A stretch of 64,000 bases of DNA, from assembly GCF_027172205.1 (NCBI RefSeq), contig NC_070615.1, positions 46,484,501 to 46,548,500 of the forward strand, given 5' to 3'. The position numbers and the translations under genes are program-made. Shown here in pieces: positions 12,337 to 23,071 of the stretch. Source of the stretch: Podarcis raffonei. Taxonomy: Eukaryota > Chordata > Lepidosauria > Squamata > Lacertidae. How positions within the stretch are numbered: position 1 is the stretch's first letter; each line of letters opens with the position of its first letter. The notes beneath the pieces are model-generated. The model ran no database searches and was not told the DNA's origin. It saw only the letters and a list, made by a program, of their open reading frames with translations.

Positions 12337-12450
12337 CAAGGGGGGGGCACCAGAGATAGCCAATATGGTGTGTTTCAGATGTTTTGGACTACAACTCCCA
12401 TAATTCCTGACCATTGGCCAGCCTGGCTAGAGCTGATGGGGGTTGTTGTT
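12337..12450. mobile_element. Palindromic hAT-like MITE (family A), degraded
   Basis: The left arm GACTACAACTCCCATAATTCC and a partial right arm (GCTGATGGGGGTTG) are recognisable. Confidence 0.55.
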
Positions 12451-13079
12451 AATATATAGATGGCACCAGTTTGATTGTCCCTGAAATAGACATTATTGGG
12501 GTAGCTGGATACATGATCTGACTTAGTATAATAGAGTTTTCTATGTTTGTCACTAAATTATGAACTGTATGGATATCTTTAACCTTTTCTCTACCCTGAA
12601 CCTATTGCCTATCCGTTTCATTGGATGGTGGCCTCTTGCTGCCCAAAGGGAAACTGCGACTAGTTTCCTCTCTGGTAGCAAAATAAACTACATAATTTGA
12701 GTATTTGCTGCCCGCAAATGGGACTCCATTAATACCTCACCTTGCCTAAAGGCAGAGCCAGACTTCTCCCTCTCCCTTCTCTTTTCATGCATTTGTCACA
12801 TGGATCACATCCCCAACATACATTTAAATTACATGCTTCTCCCTCCAAGAATCCTGGGAATTTTAGTTTGTTGAGGGTGCTGGGACTTATAGCTCAGTGA
12901 GGGGTAAACTGCAGTTCCCAAGATTCTCTTAGGTAAACTATGGGCTTTGCATGTATGGTTTGGATGTGACCATGGGATTGTTAAGCAGGAACTAGTCACG
13001 CCAGCTGTGAGAAAGAACTGAAGATGATAAATGTCCTTTTCAATTCTCATTTCATAAATTCATCATCTTGTTTCTCAAG

Positions 13080-13400
13080 AGCCGCCTTCACACAGCGGCT
13101 TACAAGCATATTTAAAATGCAATTCCCCCAACGTGACATAGAGCCATTAAAATATCTGCCTCACAACAATCCGTAGCTACCAAGAGCCAATGCAAAAACA
13201 ATCAAAACCCAACAAGGCTACAACGTACAAAGTCAATCCGCAACATCATTTTGCATTAGCGGGCCATAAGAAGTGGGGATTCAAGGCCTGTTTAAAAATA
13301 GCGACGGATGGGCCTGCCCAGTCTCATGTGGAATTGAGTTCCACAGCTTCTATTGCCTTCCTGAGAGGAATGTAATGAAAACTGAGGATGGGATGGGCCT
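13080..13400 (-). mobile_element. Degenerate CR1/L2-like LINE end
   Basis: Layout resembles the minus-strand LINE ends elsewhere (GCGGCTTACAAGCATATTTAAA, then a GAATTGAGTTCCACAGC segment corresponding to the usual gtgttccac motif). It is weakly preserved. Confidence 0.4.
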
Positions 13401-13437
13401 CCATCAACCGCTTGAAATGTTTGGGCAGCCCTTTTGA

Positions 13438-13603
13438 AGAGGCAGAAAGGAGCAATAGTAGACCTTTCGAAATGGCTGCCAACAAGTCTCTCCTCCTGTT
13501 TCCCATGCCTGCTGCCACAATTACCATTTTTCTCTATGGGCAGAAAAGAGCAGTAGTATGCCTCTCAAAATGGCTGCCAGCAAGTCTCTCCTCCTGTTTC
13601 CCA
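13438..13603 (+). repeat. Two-copy tandem repeat, about 100-bp period
   Basis: The unit at 13438-13506 recurs at 13538-13603. Shared words include AAATGGCTGCCA and AAGTCTCTCCTCCTGTTTCC, with a few substitutions. It is not a recognised transposon. Confidence 0.75.
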
Positions 13604-14440
13604 CCTCCACAGTCACAACTGTCCATTCTCTCTACAAGTGTGCCATCTTGCATCGCCGCATCTAGCTCCCGCCATATTTATTCCGCTGTGGCTACGTCAG
13701 AGGCATGATTCTCATAAAGAAGCGCAACCATCTAAAACCAAACACATGGTGCTGCTTTGGATGTCTGTTCTGTGGAAACGCTCTGTTTCGTGGCGTCCTC
13801 TGGCACTGTGGAGAAATCTGTTCTGTCGGGATTTCCAGATGTGGGGGCGAAGGTGTCGGGTTTTCTTCACGGGGCAAATTTGCTCTGTGGGAAAAGCATG
13901 GCAGACAATTCAGCTTATGGAGGGAGACGCCATACGGCAGGGTCTCTCCTCGGAGATTTGTGAAGCGAATGAGAACGGTATTTTCTCAGATAATGTGCAT
14001 TAAGCATTTTGAACACTCCAGGGTGGGGGGAAATATCGATTTCGGGATGCGTGGAACCTATTGAAATTGCTTTGTGGCTTTAGAATTCCTCAGAGGAAGG
14101 AACTGTTGCAGATGAGGCAGAACGATGAGGGGTTAAGCAAAAAGTTCACAGGAAAAGTGGACTTAGAGGAAGGATTTAGAAGAAAGCAAGGATAAGTCAC
14201 TCCTTGCAGTGATTTTGGGAGGTCATGGGAAGGGGGGAAAAGCAAAGAGCAAAATCATTTGAGGGATCAGGAGGCTCTGTGGGGTTTGGGGTTAAATGTC
14301 TGGCCTCATTTAAGAGACCTGGGAGGGATCTGAGGATCTGGGAGAGTATTTCAGGAATAAATGCTGGGGTCGTTTTGAAGATCTGGCAGAGGATCCCGAA
14401 GGGAGTTCCAGGTCTAAGGGTCATCAAGGGAAGATGAGCA
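13604..14440. other. CACNA1H intron, nothing recognised
   Basis: GC-rich patches give open frames here, but none shows a domain, codon bias or splice context that would support a gene. Confidence 0.45.
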
Positions 14441-14452
14441 GATCATTTGAGA

Positions 14453-14956
14453 CCGCGGTTCTCGGACTTTTTTCTCTGGGCCACACTTTCCCTTTGAAAA
14501 TCCACTCCTGCCACACCAAATTTTTTTATTGATAAGGAATACATTGGAAAACAAAAAGAAACAACTGCTAGCTGTGTTTGACGTACAACATAGAGCACAA
14601 CTACTTTATAATACGACTGTAGGACACCCAGGAAACAGAAAACAATGCTGCCACATAAGAACATGAATCATACCCAAAATATAAACAAGCCTCTTGCATA
14701 TGTACATTACATATGTATACAAACTCAACAAGAGGTGTGAGCTTGCTTTTGAAAGGTAATCTCATTTATATTAGGTCTTATTTGAGACAAACCAACTCTC
14801 ATCAACACAAAGAAGTCTTTCTGTTTTCTGCTCTTGATGCTACACTACACTACGGTGAAATATTTAAATGCTTCTTTGTCCTTGAATCTTCCTACCACAC
14901 TTGCCATCCTCTCCTGCTGCACCATTGTGGCATGCTACACCCCTTGAGAACCACTG
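14453..14956. mobile_element. hAT (Charlie-like) non-autonomous element
   Basis: The left end CGGTTCTCGGAC and right end GAGAACCACTG are inverted, like Charlie-type termini. Flanks ATTTGAGA (14445-14452) and ATTTAAGA (14957-14964) agree at 7 of 8 bases, an aged hAT target duplication. It shares GGCCACACTTTC with the element at 30385-30700. Confidence 0.75.
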
Positions 14957-15089
14957 ATTTAAGAGAACAAGAGACTCTCCGGTGGGTTGGTGGTGGTAGA
15001 GTTGGAGGAGAGAAGCTTGCGTAAATGGGGAATGGCAATGGGGTGGGAGCAAGGCCATAGGAAGCTTTGCGCCAGGTGTGGAGAAGCTT

Positions 15090-15190
15090 TGCCCCTCCAG
15101 ATGTTTCTGGGCGTCCATGCTCATAAGCCCCAGCAAGCATGGCCAATGTGTCAGGGGTGATGGGACTTGTAGTTCAGCAACATGTGGAGG
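15090..15190. mobile_element. Degraded family A palindromic MITE
   Basis: CCCCTCCAGATGTTT and GTGATGGGACTTGTAGTTCAG are the two arms, diverged from the family. Confidence 0.5.
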
Positions 15191-15283
15191 AAGAAGAGTC
15201 TGAAATCAGGTGGCAATGAAAGAGAGGGCGGGTCGGGGGGCAAATAATTTGGTATACAAGTATAGTTTGGAGAAAGAGTGGGA

Positions 15284-15285
<2 letters not shown>

Positions 15286-15325
<40 letters not shown>
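15286..15325. repeat. (AAC)n microsatellite
   Basis: About thirteen CAA units at the 3' tail side of the adjoining minus-strand LINE end. Confidence 0.92.
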
Positions 15326-15800
15326 AAACAATAATTTTATTTATATCCCGCCCTCCCCGGCCAGAGCCGGGCTCAGGGCAGCTAACACCAGTAAAATTAC
15401 AGTAAAATCATAATAGGGGAAAAAACCAATTTAAAATACAGGTTAAAATGCAATTTAAAATGCAGCCTCATTTTAAAAGTAGCCCATAGATCAAAACCAT
15501 AAGGGGAAGGAAAACATAGGGTCAGGCTGAGTCCAAACCAAAGGCCGGACAGAACAGCTCTGTCTTGCAGGCCCTGCGGAAAGATGTCAAGTCCCGCAGG
15601 GCCCTGGTCTCTTATGACAAGAGTGTTCCACCAAGTCGGGGTCAGTACTGAAAAGGCCCTAGCCCTAGTTGCAGCCAATCTAACCACCTTGCGACTTGGG
15701 ACCTTCAAAGTTTTCTCATTTGTGGACCTTAAGGTCCTCTGTGGGGCATAGCAGGAGAGGAGGTCCCGTAGGTACGCGGGTCCTAGGCACGTACCTACGT
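15326..15800 (-). mobile_element. CR1/L2-like LINE 3' end (second family)
   Basis: Starts with TTTATTTATATCCCGCCCTC on the plus strand. It contains GCAATTTAAAATGCAGCC and the fragment GTGTTCCACCAAGTCGGGG that decodes on the minus strand to a LINE ORF2 end (FSVLTPTWWNTLVIRDQ). A close relative is at 29636-29925. Confidence 0.65.
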
Positions 15801-16095
15801 AGGTCCCAGCTGTAGCAGCTCTGGGTGGATCTCACGCTGGGTGTGTGCTGAGATAATCACACTGCAAGCAGTGTGATTGCACCACCACACACCCAATGTG
15901 AAACTCCCACCCACAACTGGCACCATTGGGTCGTGTAGGATGCTACCTATGTAGAGTATCAAACTCAGCCCAGCTCGTCGTGCAAATTCACTCATAGTCA
16001 GAGGAAGAGAGTTTGACCAGCGTCCAGGTTTGAGATCTAGGCTTTCTCAGTCTTTCCCCTACCTCTCAGTGCTTCCCTCTCTTGCTGATCTCCAG

Positions 16096-16273
16096 GAAGC
16101 AGCTGCTGGCATTGGCGAACCCCAGAATCTCCTGACCGTCCGCAAGATCTCGGTGGCCAGGATGCACTCCTTACCCAACGACAGCTACATGTTCCGCCCT
16201 GTGGTGCCAGCCAAAAGCCCCTTCCCGCTCCATGAGGTGGATTTAGAGGCCTATTCGTACAAGTCACCAAGAG
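16096..16273 (+). CDS. CACNA1H: CACNA1H exon: distal C-terminal tail
   Basis: Cytoplasmic tail exon of Cav3.2. It encodes EAAAGIGEPQNLLTVRKIS, then VARMHSLPNDSYMFRPVVP and HEVDLEAYSYKSPRG. The LPNDSYMFRPVVPA block is a signature of the Cav3.2 tail. The acceptor is TCTCCAG ending at 16095; the donor AAGAG/GTATGG begins at 16274. It enters in phase 0 and leaves one base over, which the next exon completes. The preceding intron is about 10.8 kb and filled with repeats. Confidence 0.93.
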
Positions 16274-16680
16274 GTATGGCATCTGTGGGGGCCCTTGGGC
16301 TTTTCAAAAAAGACCTATGTTATGTTCATAAAATACAACACACTTACAAAACCACCAGAGTGGATTATGGGGAAACTGTTCTATTACTTAATTGAAGGGG
16401 ATTGGACTACATTTCTATAATTCTATACTTTTGTGTTCTCTGGAGATTTACCCAGACCACCTGCCACAATGGGTACCGGGCAGACATAAAGGATAAAAAA
16501 GTGAAAGGAATGGGACGCCTACTTTCTCTGTTTTCAGATGTTTTGGCCTACATTTCTATCCTGTCCTTTATTCAAGAAGCAAGAGATCAGATACACAGGT
16601 GGTATAAATAGACCTTCAATGTTTAGGTGGAACAGAGGTGGTCTCTTAGGGTGCAAGCCATCAATTTGAATCCATAAGGC

Positions 16681-16817
16681 AGGCATGGCCAAACTTGACC
16701 CTCCAGCTGTTTTGGGACTACAGTTCCCATCATCCCTGACCACTGGTCCTGTTAGCTAGGGATGATGGGAGTTGTAGTCCCAAAACAGCTGGAGGACCAA
16801 GTTTGGCCATGCCTGCC
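16681..16817. mobile_element. Palindromic hAT-like MITE (family A), near complete
   Basis: Almost perfect fold-back. The left arm starts GGCAGGCATGGCCAAACTTG and the right arm ends CAAGTTTGGCCATGCCTGCC, with GACTACAGTTCCCATCATCC and its complement inside. A more diverged tandem neighbour of the same family spans about 16838-16965. Confidence 0.8.
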
Positions 16818-17175
16818 AAAAGGCAATAAGAGGTGAGTAACCTGTGGTCTTCCAGATGTTGTTGAACTCAAACTCCCATCATCCCTGGCCACTGGCTGGG
16901 TGAGGCTGATGGGAGTTGGGGGTCCATCAACACCTGGAGGTTAGCGGAAGGTTAGCCAGCCCTGCAATCAGGAGCCACCAATGCACTCATTTAACATGTC
17001 ACCAACCTCCCCTCACTTCCAGGTCCTAGAACAAATGGTAAACAGTGCTTGTTGTGATAGCTGTTGGAAACATCTCTTCTTGTGAGTTCCCTAGCTGACT
17101 GGCTTTGATTTTTTGCAAATAGTTCCATCACTCAAAGCCTCTTGACTGAAACGACGCCTTTTCTTTATCTTCTAG

Positions 17176-17354
17176 GGTCCATCACCTCTGTTCATTCCCA
17201 GCCTGTGGGGACTTGCTCTTCGCTGAGGGTCCCACGGGATGCCTTTCGTCCAACCACCCCGCCTCCTCGCCAGGAAGGGGGAGGTCCATGGAAGCTTCTA
17301 CCACCACGAGCTGCTCCACGATCTCCCAGTCTCAACAGGCTGCTCTGTAGACAG
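17176..17354 (+). CDS. CACNA1H: CACNA1H exon: C-terminal tail, SPSLNRLLCRQ segment
   Basis: It encodes GSITSVHSQPVGTCSSLRVP and ends APRSPSLNRLLCRQ, matching the remembered Cav3.2 tail (SVHS and SPSLSRLLCRQ in mammals). The acceptor is TATCTTCTAG ending at 17175; the donor ACAG/GTTGGA begins at 17355. The first two bases complete the split glycine codon from the exon at 16096-16273. It ends in phase 0, so it joins the next exon in frame. Confidence 0.92.
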
Positions 17355-17458
17355 GTTGGAAACCTCAGCATTTAACGGTTCCACTATAACTTGGCGAACA
17401 GTACCTCAGGAAAGGGAAATGGAATGTCTCCTGTATTCCATTATCCCAGGTGTGCAGA

Positions 17459-17555
17459 GCCTTTGAGCCTCCAGATGTTCCTGAACTGTTGGCCATTTTT
17501 GCAGGGACTGGTGGGAGCCATAGTTCATCAACATCTGGAAGCACCCAAAGTTCCC
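17459..17555. mobile_element. Degraded family A MITE
   Basis: Arms GAGCCTCCAGATGTTCC and TCATCAACATCTGGAAGC are inverted copies. It lies about 100 bases after the CACNA1H donor. Confidence 0.5.
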
Positions 17556-17625
17556 TACACCTGCTTTTTCGCATTCTCCGGGCTTCTCGAGTCATCTCTC
17601 ATTCTCCAATCTGTATGATACCCAC

Positions 17626-18201
17626 TGTGATGGCCTGGGAATCCGACTCAGAGAGTGAACCAGAGGAATCCCAGCCTGCACAGGAGTCCCCGCCTCCAGG
17701 GCCAGCTGAACTGGGGCAGGGCCTTGATTCTGAGGAGCCTGCACCTGTGCCCTCAGGAGCAGGCACCAGGTGAATCCGTTCTGGCTCCAGAGGTGGTTGA
17801 GGACTCAGTGCCTACAGGTGAGTCTCCCCCTGGGCCCAGTAACCCTTCAGCCTCTCCTGAACTGCAGAGGCTCAGGGCAGAGAGGCGAAGGGAACTGGTT
17901 TCTCCCAGGAGGAGTGCTCGCCTTAAGGCCAGGAGAGGCGGGTCTCCTGGGGGCCGGAACTGCCCCTGGCCTCAGAGAAGATAAAGGCCAGTCAGCCCGG
18001 TCCCAGGTTGCGGGAGCAACGTCGTCGCTGAGTACCTGCTCCTGTCCGGACCCAGACCTGACCCTCCAGTGTTCCTGTCCCCGCTCGGCTTCCTGTTTTG
18101 GACCTCGCCCCGCTCCTTGCGAACTGTTTCCAGGCTATTGACCCAGGACTGGACTTCAACTACGTCAACGGTAACCTTCCCCCCCCCCTGGGACCAGCAC
18201 A
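17626..18201 (+). mobile_element. Solo LTR (probably Ty3/Gypsy-type), fossil
   Basis: A 576-bp segment begins TGTGATGGCC and ends CAGCACA. It is flanked by an exact 5-bp duplication CCCAC (17621-17625 and 18202-18206), as expected for an LTR element. No internal region remains, so this is a solo LTR left by recombination. It is GC-rich with a coding-like proline/acidic composition. The Gypsy assignment is inferred. The exact duplication suggests modest age. It lies in the last CACNA1H intron. Confidence 0.78.
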
Positions 18202-18514
18202 CCCACTTTTCTCATCACCTATAGGAGGTGACTCAATTAAGGCAGGCACAACTGGCTTGGAGAAGGACTGGGCATCTCCTCAAGAAACAAGCTCCACATC
18301 TTTGCTTTCTCCCCAGAAACCCTCACTGTTACCAAAATATCTGTCCCCATTCACTCCACTCACCAACTCCCCCACCCCACAAACTGCCCGCAGACCTTGC
18401 CAACACCACACCAATCCCCTTATACCCTTGAGTGAAGGCTACTCTCTCCAAAGGCCCATCAAGACTATGTTGCTGAAGGCTTCCCCACACCTGAAACTGG
18501 TCCTGACTAGGGCA

Positions 18515-19128
18515 GGGTGATATATCAATATGTCGCCCCAAACCAGTTTGAAACCCATGCTGTGATATCGGTTTCATAAATTTTGACCTGGCGATATATT
18601 GTGAATCATGGTTTGTGTGTGTACTATGCAAAATTCACGATGTGGGGAAAACTGTGAATCCAACCGATGCCTCTACATAAAAAGGTAAAGGGACCCCTGA
18701 CCATTAGGTCCAGTCGTGGCCGACTCTGGGGTTGCGGCGCTCATCTCACTTTATTGGCCGAGGGAGCCGGCGTACATCTTCCGGGTCATGAAGCCAGCAT
18801 AACTAAGCTGCTTCTGGCGAACCAGAGCAGCGCATGGAAACACCGTTTACCTTCCCGCCGGAGCGGTACCTATTTATCTACTTGCACTTTGCCGTGCTTT
18901 CGAACTGCTAGGTTGGCAGGAGCAGGGACCGAGCAATGGGAGCTCATCCCGTTGTGGGGATTCGAACTGCCGACCTTCTGATCAGCAAGTCCTAGGCTCA
19001 GTGGTTTAACCCACAGCGCCACCGCTCCATCCTAATTTCAGACATTGCAATATATCAGTACATCACGATGTTTAGCTGGTGATATATCACAATGTTGAAA
19101 ACCAGATCTCACCCAGCCGTAGCCCTGA
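18515..19128. mobile_element. hAT-like MITE with ATATATC-rich ends, hosting a Sauria SINE
   Basis: Left end TAGGGCAGGGTGATATATC and right end GAGATC...CACCCAGCCGTA are inverted. Inner parts GTGATATATC and CGATGTTTAGCTGG match the element at 62690-63004. The SINE at 18678-19026 splits it. Confidence 0.68.
18678..19026 (-). mobile_element. Sauria-type tRNA SINE
   Basis: Minus-strand copy with tail AAAAGGTAAAGGGACCCC and B-box region near 18960 (GGGATTCGAACTGCCGACC). The head ends near 19026. It lies inside the hAT-like MITE at 18515-19128. Confidence 0.87.
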
Positions 19129-19609
19129 CATAATAACTAAAAATAAGCACTGCTGGGTCAGGTCAATGACCTATCTGGTCAAGTATCCTGACCTCACTAC
19201 AAGCAACCAGATCCCTATGGGAAGCAGGACCTGAGTGCAACAGCAAATTCCCAGTTGTGATTTCTAGGAATAGTTAGAGGGAGAAGGAATAGAAATTCCC
19301 TCTAGCAATAGAGGGAGAGAATAGCCATCATGGCTAATAAGCTAACTAATAGTCCAATCTCCAATGAATGTGCCTAAGCTTCTTTCACAGGTGCCCAACT
19401 TGGTGGCCATCATTCCATCTTGTGGGACCAAATTCTGTAGTTGTACTTTATTTCGTCCATCATGAATCATCCAAAATTCAGCTCCATCGGATCTCCCTGC
19501 TGAGTTCTAGTATTATGAGAGAAGGGGAGAACTGCTGTGTATATATATCTGATTGCGTTTCTTATACTGAAATGCCAATTTCTGTTCGCCTTCTCTTTAT
19601 GTATTGCAG
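19129..19609. other. End of the last CACNA1H intron
   Basis: No repeat was recognised. The polypyrimidine-containing 3' end (TTCTCTTTATGTATTGCAG) is the acceptor for the terminal exon. Confidence 0.5.
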
Positions 19610-20773
19610 GAGGCCATTCAGAGGGACTCATTAGATGGTCCAAATGCAGATTCTAAAGCTGAACCCTGCGAGAACCTCCCACCAAAGATGCTGTCCCAGA
19701 GCATCCTGGGCCCGCCTCTGCTTCACCCTGCCCCAACGTCTCTACCTGGGACACCTCCCCTTCCCCATGCATCACCCCACAGGCCCTCAAGCGTCTGCAC
19801 CCGCAAACACACTTTCAGCCAGCACAGTATCCCGCGCAGGCCGTCCAGCTGCAACAGCAACCCAGACAGCTCGCTCTTTGAATCTTCAGACCTGGCCGAT
19901 GAAGAGGTCAGCCACATCAACAGTTCCGCGAGGGACTGGCGGGGGCAGCCGGACGGCAGCGACCCCGCCGACTCCCCTTTCGCCTCTCCCGCCCCATCCC
20001 CCGCCCCCCTCAAGAACTGCAGCACAACCAGTTTAGGCGGCAACGGCAAAGAGAAAGACTTGAAGAAGTTTTACAGCGTTGACACGCGAGGGTTCTTGGC
20101 CAAGCCAACTTGGGCGGACGACCAAAGACGGCACTCCATCGAGATCTGCCCGTTCGTCGACGACGGGGACCGCAGCTTCGCGGAGTCGTCGGAGGAGAAG
20201 AGGAAGCTCCCTCTCCACATCCAGCCAGAGTCCGAGTACATCCACGGCGTCCGGCGGAAAAAGAAGATGAGCCCGCCTTGCATTTCTATAGATCCTCCCG
20301 TGGAGGAAGAAAGCAACACGTCCACACGTACCAAAGCATCCGAGAACAGCCTGCTGAGGAGGAGGACCCCGTCGTGCGAATCCACCGCCTACAGGGACTC
20401 CTTAGACCTTGCGGACAACCAGCCCGGAGATCCGGGCTCCAAGGCAGAGCGCCGGGGCCCACCCGCCTGCCGTGGAGAACATTTAACCATCCCAAACTTC
20501 TCCTTTGAGCAGTCCGAGGCCGGCTCCAGTGCAGTGGCCCTCCCAGACTGCCTCTTGGATCGCGGCCAAGCCACGCCTGCCTCTGCGGATTCCCGGCCCG
20601 ACGACGACGGCGCGGCTCTGGAACTGCAAAAGATGGGCCACTCGCAAGCGCAGCTCAGCAACCCCGAGCAAAGCCAAGAGGTTCTTGGTGGGACTAGGAG
20701 CCCCCTCCTCCGGAAGCACGGACTGGTCCCTGCGATCACAGCAACAGAGGAAGAGGTGGACGAACCAGTATAG
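19610..20773 (+). CDS. CACNA1H: CACNA1H terminal coding exon: Cav3.2 distal C-terminus
   Basis: 387 codons plus stop, starting EAIQRDSLDGPN in phase 0. The protein is cytoplasmic, serine/proline-rich and largely disordered. Blocks that identify Cav3.2 are DEEVSHINSSA, LKKFYSVDTRGFL, RRKKKMSPPCISIDPP, LRRRTPSCESTAYRDSLDL and CRGEHLTIPNFSFE. Mammalian Cav3.2 has close equivalents of each. The tail ends EEEVDEPV, comparable to the DDPV end of human Cav3.2. The distal Cav3.2 tail is generally a regulatory region for trafficking and interaction with partners; nothing in this exon is catalytic or pore-forming. Confidence 0.95.
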   Translation, partial: EAIQRDSLDGPNADSKAEPCENLPPKMLSQSILGPPLLHPAPTSLPGTPPLPHASPHRPSSVCTRKHTFSQHSIPRRPSSCNSNPDSSLFESSDLADEEVSHINSSARDWRGQPDGSDPADSPFASPAPSPAPLKNCSTTSLGGNGKEKDLKKFYSVDTRGFLAKPTWADDQRRHSIEICPFVDDGDRSFAESSEEKRKLPLHIQPESEYIHGVRRKKKMSPPCISIDPPVEEESNTSTRTKASENSLLRRRTPSCESTAYRDSLDLADNQPGDPGSKAERRGPPACRGEHLTIPNFSFEQSEAGSSAVALPDCLLDRGQATPASADSRPDDDGAALELQKMGHSQAQLSNPEQSQEVLGGTRSPLLRKHGLVPAITATEEEVDEPV

Positions 20774-21335
20774 CTTCCGAGGGGGGAGGTCGAGAGTGAA
20801 CTTAAAAGGGCTTTGCCACCCAAGTGGCTTCGAAGTGGAAAAAAAGATTGAAAAGCCGCAAGTCCGTGGCCGACGCTTATCCCAAAACACTTGTCATTTC
20901 TCTTTAAGCGCTGTGAAGGTTTTTGTTGTAGTTGTTTAAAAAAATAAAGAAAACAAAATCAAAGAGAAGCAGCAACAAGGTTCAGGGTAAGGAAAGGAGT
21001 TCTTTCTTTTTCCTTTCCTAGTGGCACACGGAGTGGCTTTTCCAATTTTTCTTTTCCTCCCCCCTCCCCAACCACCCCCACCTCCCGGCGTGGCCTCGAT
21101 CACATTGATTTGGGTTTCGAGCCTTTGTTTTATCTTTTTTAAAGGGGAAAAAAAATAGGATTTAAAGAAACAAACTTTTTTGACTTTTTTCGAAACGGCA
21201 CCTTTTATTATTGCACGGGAAGTTGTCACGGGAAGTGAAAGTGCCCAGGAGATGCAAGTTGTATATTGTCTGTATATCAGCAGTTATTATAAATAGAAAA
21301 TAATGTATTTGAGAAATAAAAAGAAAAATACACAT
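20774..21335 (+). other. CACNA1H: CACNA1H 3'UTR (probable extent)
   Basis: Unique sequence follows the stop, with poly-purine and CCCCAACC tracts. Two AATAAA hexamers occur, at 20943-20948 and 21315-21320. The true cleavage site is not determined here; the UTR could run further. Confidence 0.6.
21315..21320 (+). terminator. CACNA1H: Candidate polyadenylation signal, CACNA1H
   Basis: Canonical AATAAA, 542 bases past the stop. A closer alternative AATAAA is at 20943. Both sit in A-rich sequence, so use of either is unproven. Confidence 0.5.
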
Positions 21336-22600
21336 ACACACACAAAACACAACACAACGTAAACATTCACGTGAAAACTCTTCTCTTCCTAATGCACATA
21401 TTTTTATAGAGAACACTGGACCTGATCCAGCTACAGTTAGTCGCATTTAAGTCCCATTGAAGCCTCTTGTAGCTTCCAGTGGAACTCGCAGATCCAACCC
21501 TATGAATGTTTACTCCAAAGTTAGACACCATGGCCCTGATCCGACTAAAGTCAGCCCCAGTTAACTCCCGCTGAAACCGGCTAACTTGCTCCCCATCGTT
21601 TTAAGCGTGACTGATTTTTGTCTGCATTAGTACCACTTGCAGTGCAATCCTATGCATGCCTACTCATAAGTAAGCCCCACCGAGTTCAGTGGGACTTACT
21701 CCCAGGTAAGTGTGTATAGAATCCGCAGCCTTTGTGAGTTTCGGTTGGAGCTGTTTCCTAGTAAGTGCGTTGAGAACTGCTGCTTCTGTTGCCATAAACT
21801 TTAGCTGGATTGGGGGCCTGTTTATCCTCTCACCCTATAGCAGATAATCTTTTCTTTTCTTTTGCATTAACATCAGATTCTCAACTGGGTGGTGTATTGT
21901 TAGATTCTCAGTGGAAGCTTCATTACAGTGCTTAGGGTTCTGTCATTTTTGCCCCAAATATACCTCTCCCTTTTTCTCTTCTCCGCTTTCCCCAACCAGC
22001 CATTTTTTGGGCTTGAGCTCCTAGCAAACATTTTGGTATGTCTCTAACAGTTCCACTTTTTGCTTTTTCATTATTATTTTTTAAAAATTTGGTGTCCTTG
22101 CTACAGGAAATGATGAAAACCAAAATAACTACTGAATTGTAGCCAGTGCAATAACAATAAGTTATTCATTCTTCTTGTGGGTACAGAATCTGTCCTTTTT
22201 TTATTATTTTACATCTATTTCAAGTGATGAGTTTTCTTGGGTTTTTGTTTTGTTTTTTTAATTTTCTTTCTCCTCCCCCCCCCCGTCTGTTTTCTTATGG
22301 AATTCAGGTTAAATGTTGCAATAATCTGAACTTTAAAAGTGCACAACGAGGGCTGAACGTAATGAAAGTGATTTCCGAAGTTGACGGGAAAAAACAAAAA
22401 ACAAATAAATAGTAAATTATTTAAGGATTGGGACTTTTTTTTTTCCTTCACTGGACTCAGGAATAAATGAATGACATCCAGAATCAATCTTGGGTGAAGA
22501 AAGGAAAAACATGGGGGCAATTTCATGGAACCCTCACCAAGGGCTTTTTTTTCTGTTGTGAACTCTGACAAGAAAAATGTTATGCAAATTTCTGGGGAAT
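21336..22600. other. Intergenic stretch downstream of CACNA1H
   Basis: A common short squamate repeat is at 21640-21730 (AATCCTATGCATGCCTACTC, then GTGGGACTTACTCCCAGGTA). Otherwise AT-rich unique sequence with poly-T/poly-C runs; it may still belong to the CACNA1H 3'UTR. Confidence 0.45.
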
Positions 22601-22604
22601 ATTT

Positions 22605-22740
22605 TCTAGGGGTCGCCAACCTTTCGGGGGCACATCTGGAGTTCTGAAAAAGTACCACGGTTGCCAGTCACAAAATGGCGGGTGTGGAAGTGCAAAGTGA
22701 CACAAAATGGCTGCCGTGCAGTGTGGCATTCCACAAAAAT
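22605..22740. mobile_element. hAT-like terminus fragment
   Basis: AGGGGTCGCCAACCTTTCGG is the recurrent hAT-type end. Only one end is seen. Confidence 0.4.
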
Positions 22741-22981
22741 GGTTGACACGTTTAAAGGAGAAGAAAAAGAGACAGGACCTCACAACTGTGCAGGCATAAG
22801 CCTTCATCAATGCGGGGGGCGGGGACACCTACATCAGCCACCGCCATGCTCTTTGTGCTTCTCTTTTCAGAAGAGAGGAGAGAAATCCAGACATCCCATA
22901 AAACTTGCTCAATGTAGGAGAGGCTGAGCCAGCACAAACAGGAACTGAGAAGGGGTACCTCTTTTATGGGCAACATAGGAG

Positions 22982-23071
22982 CATAGCTGTCAACTTTTCC
23001 CTTTTCTTGTGAGGAATCCTATTCGGAATAAGGGAATTTCCCTTTAAAAAAGGGAAACATTGACAGCTATG
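22982..23071. mobile_element. Short hAT MITE, complete
   Basis: 90 bp with inverted ends CATAGCTGTCAA and TTGACAGCTATG. Flanked by an exact 8-bp duplication CATAGGAG (22974-22981 and 23072-23079). The same terminal sequence bounds the 515-bp element at 32147-32661. Confidence 0.88.

Noticed and set aside
13638-14064. An unannotated CACNA1H exon in GC-rich open frames
   Set aside because: Adjacent exons at 5030-5329 and 16096-16273 join in frame without it and match the known Cav3.2 order. No splice sites fit.
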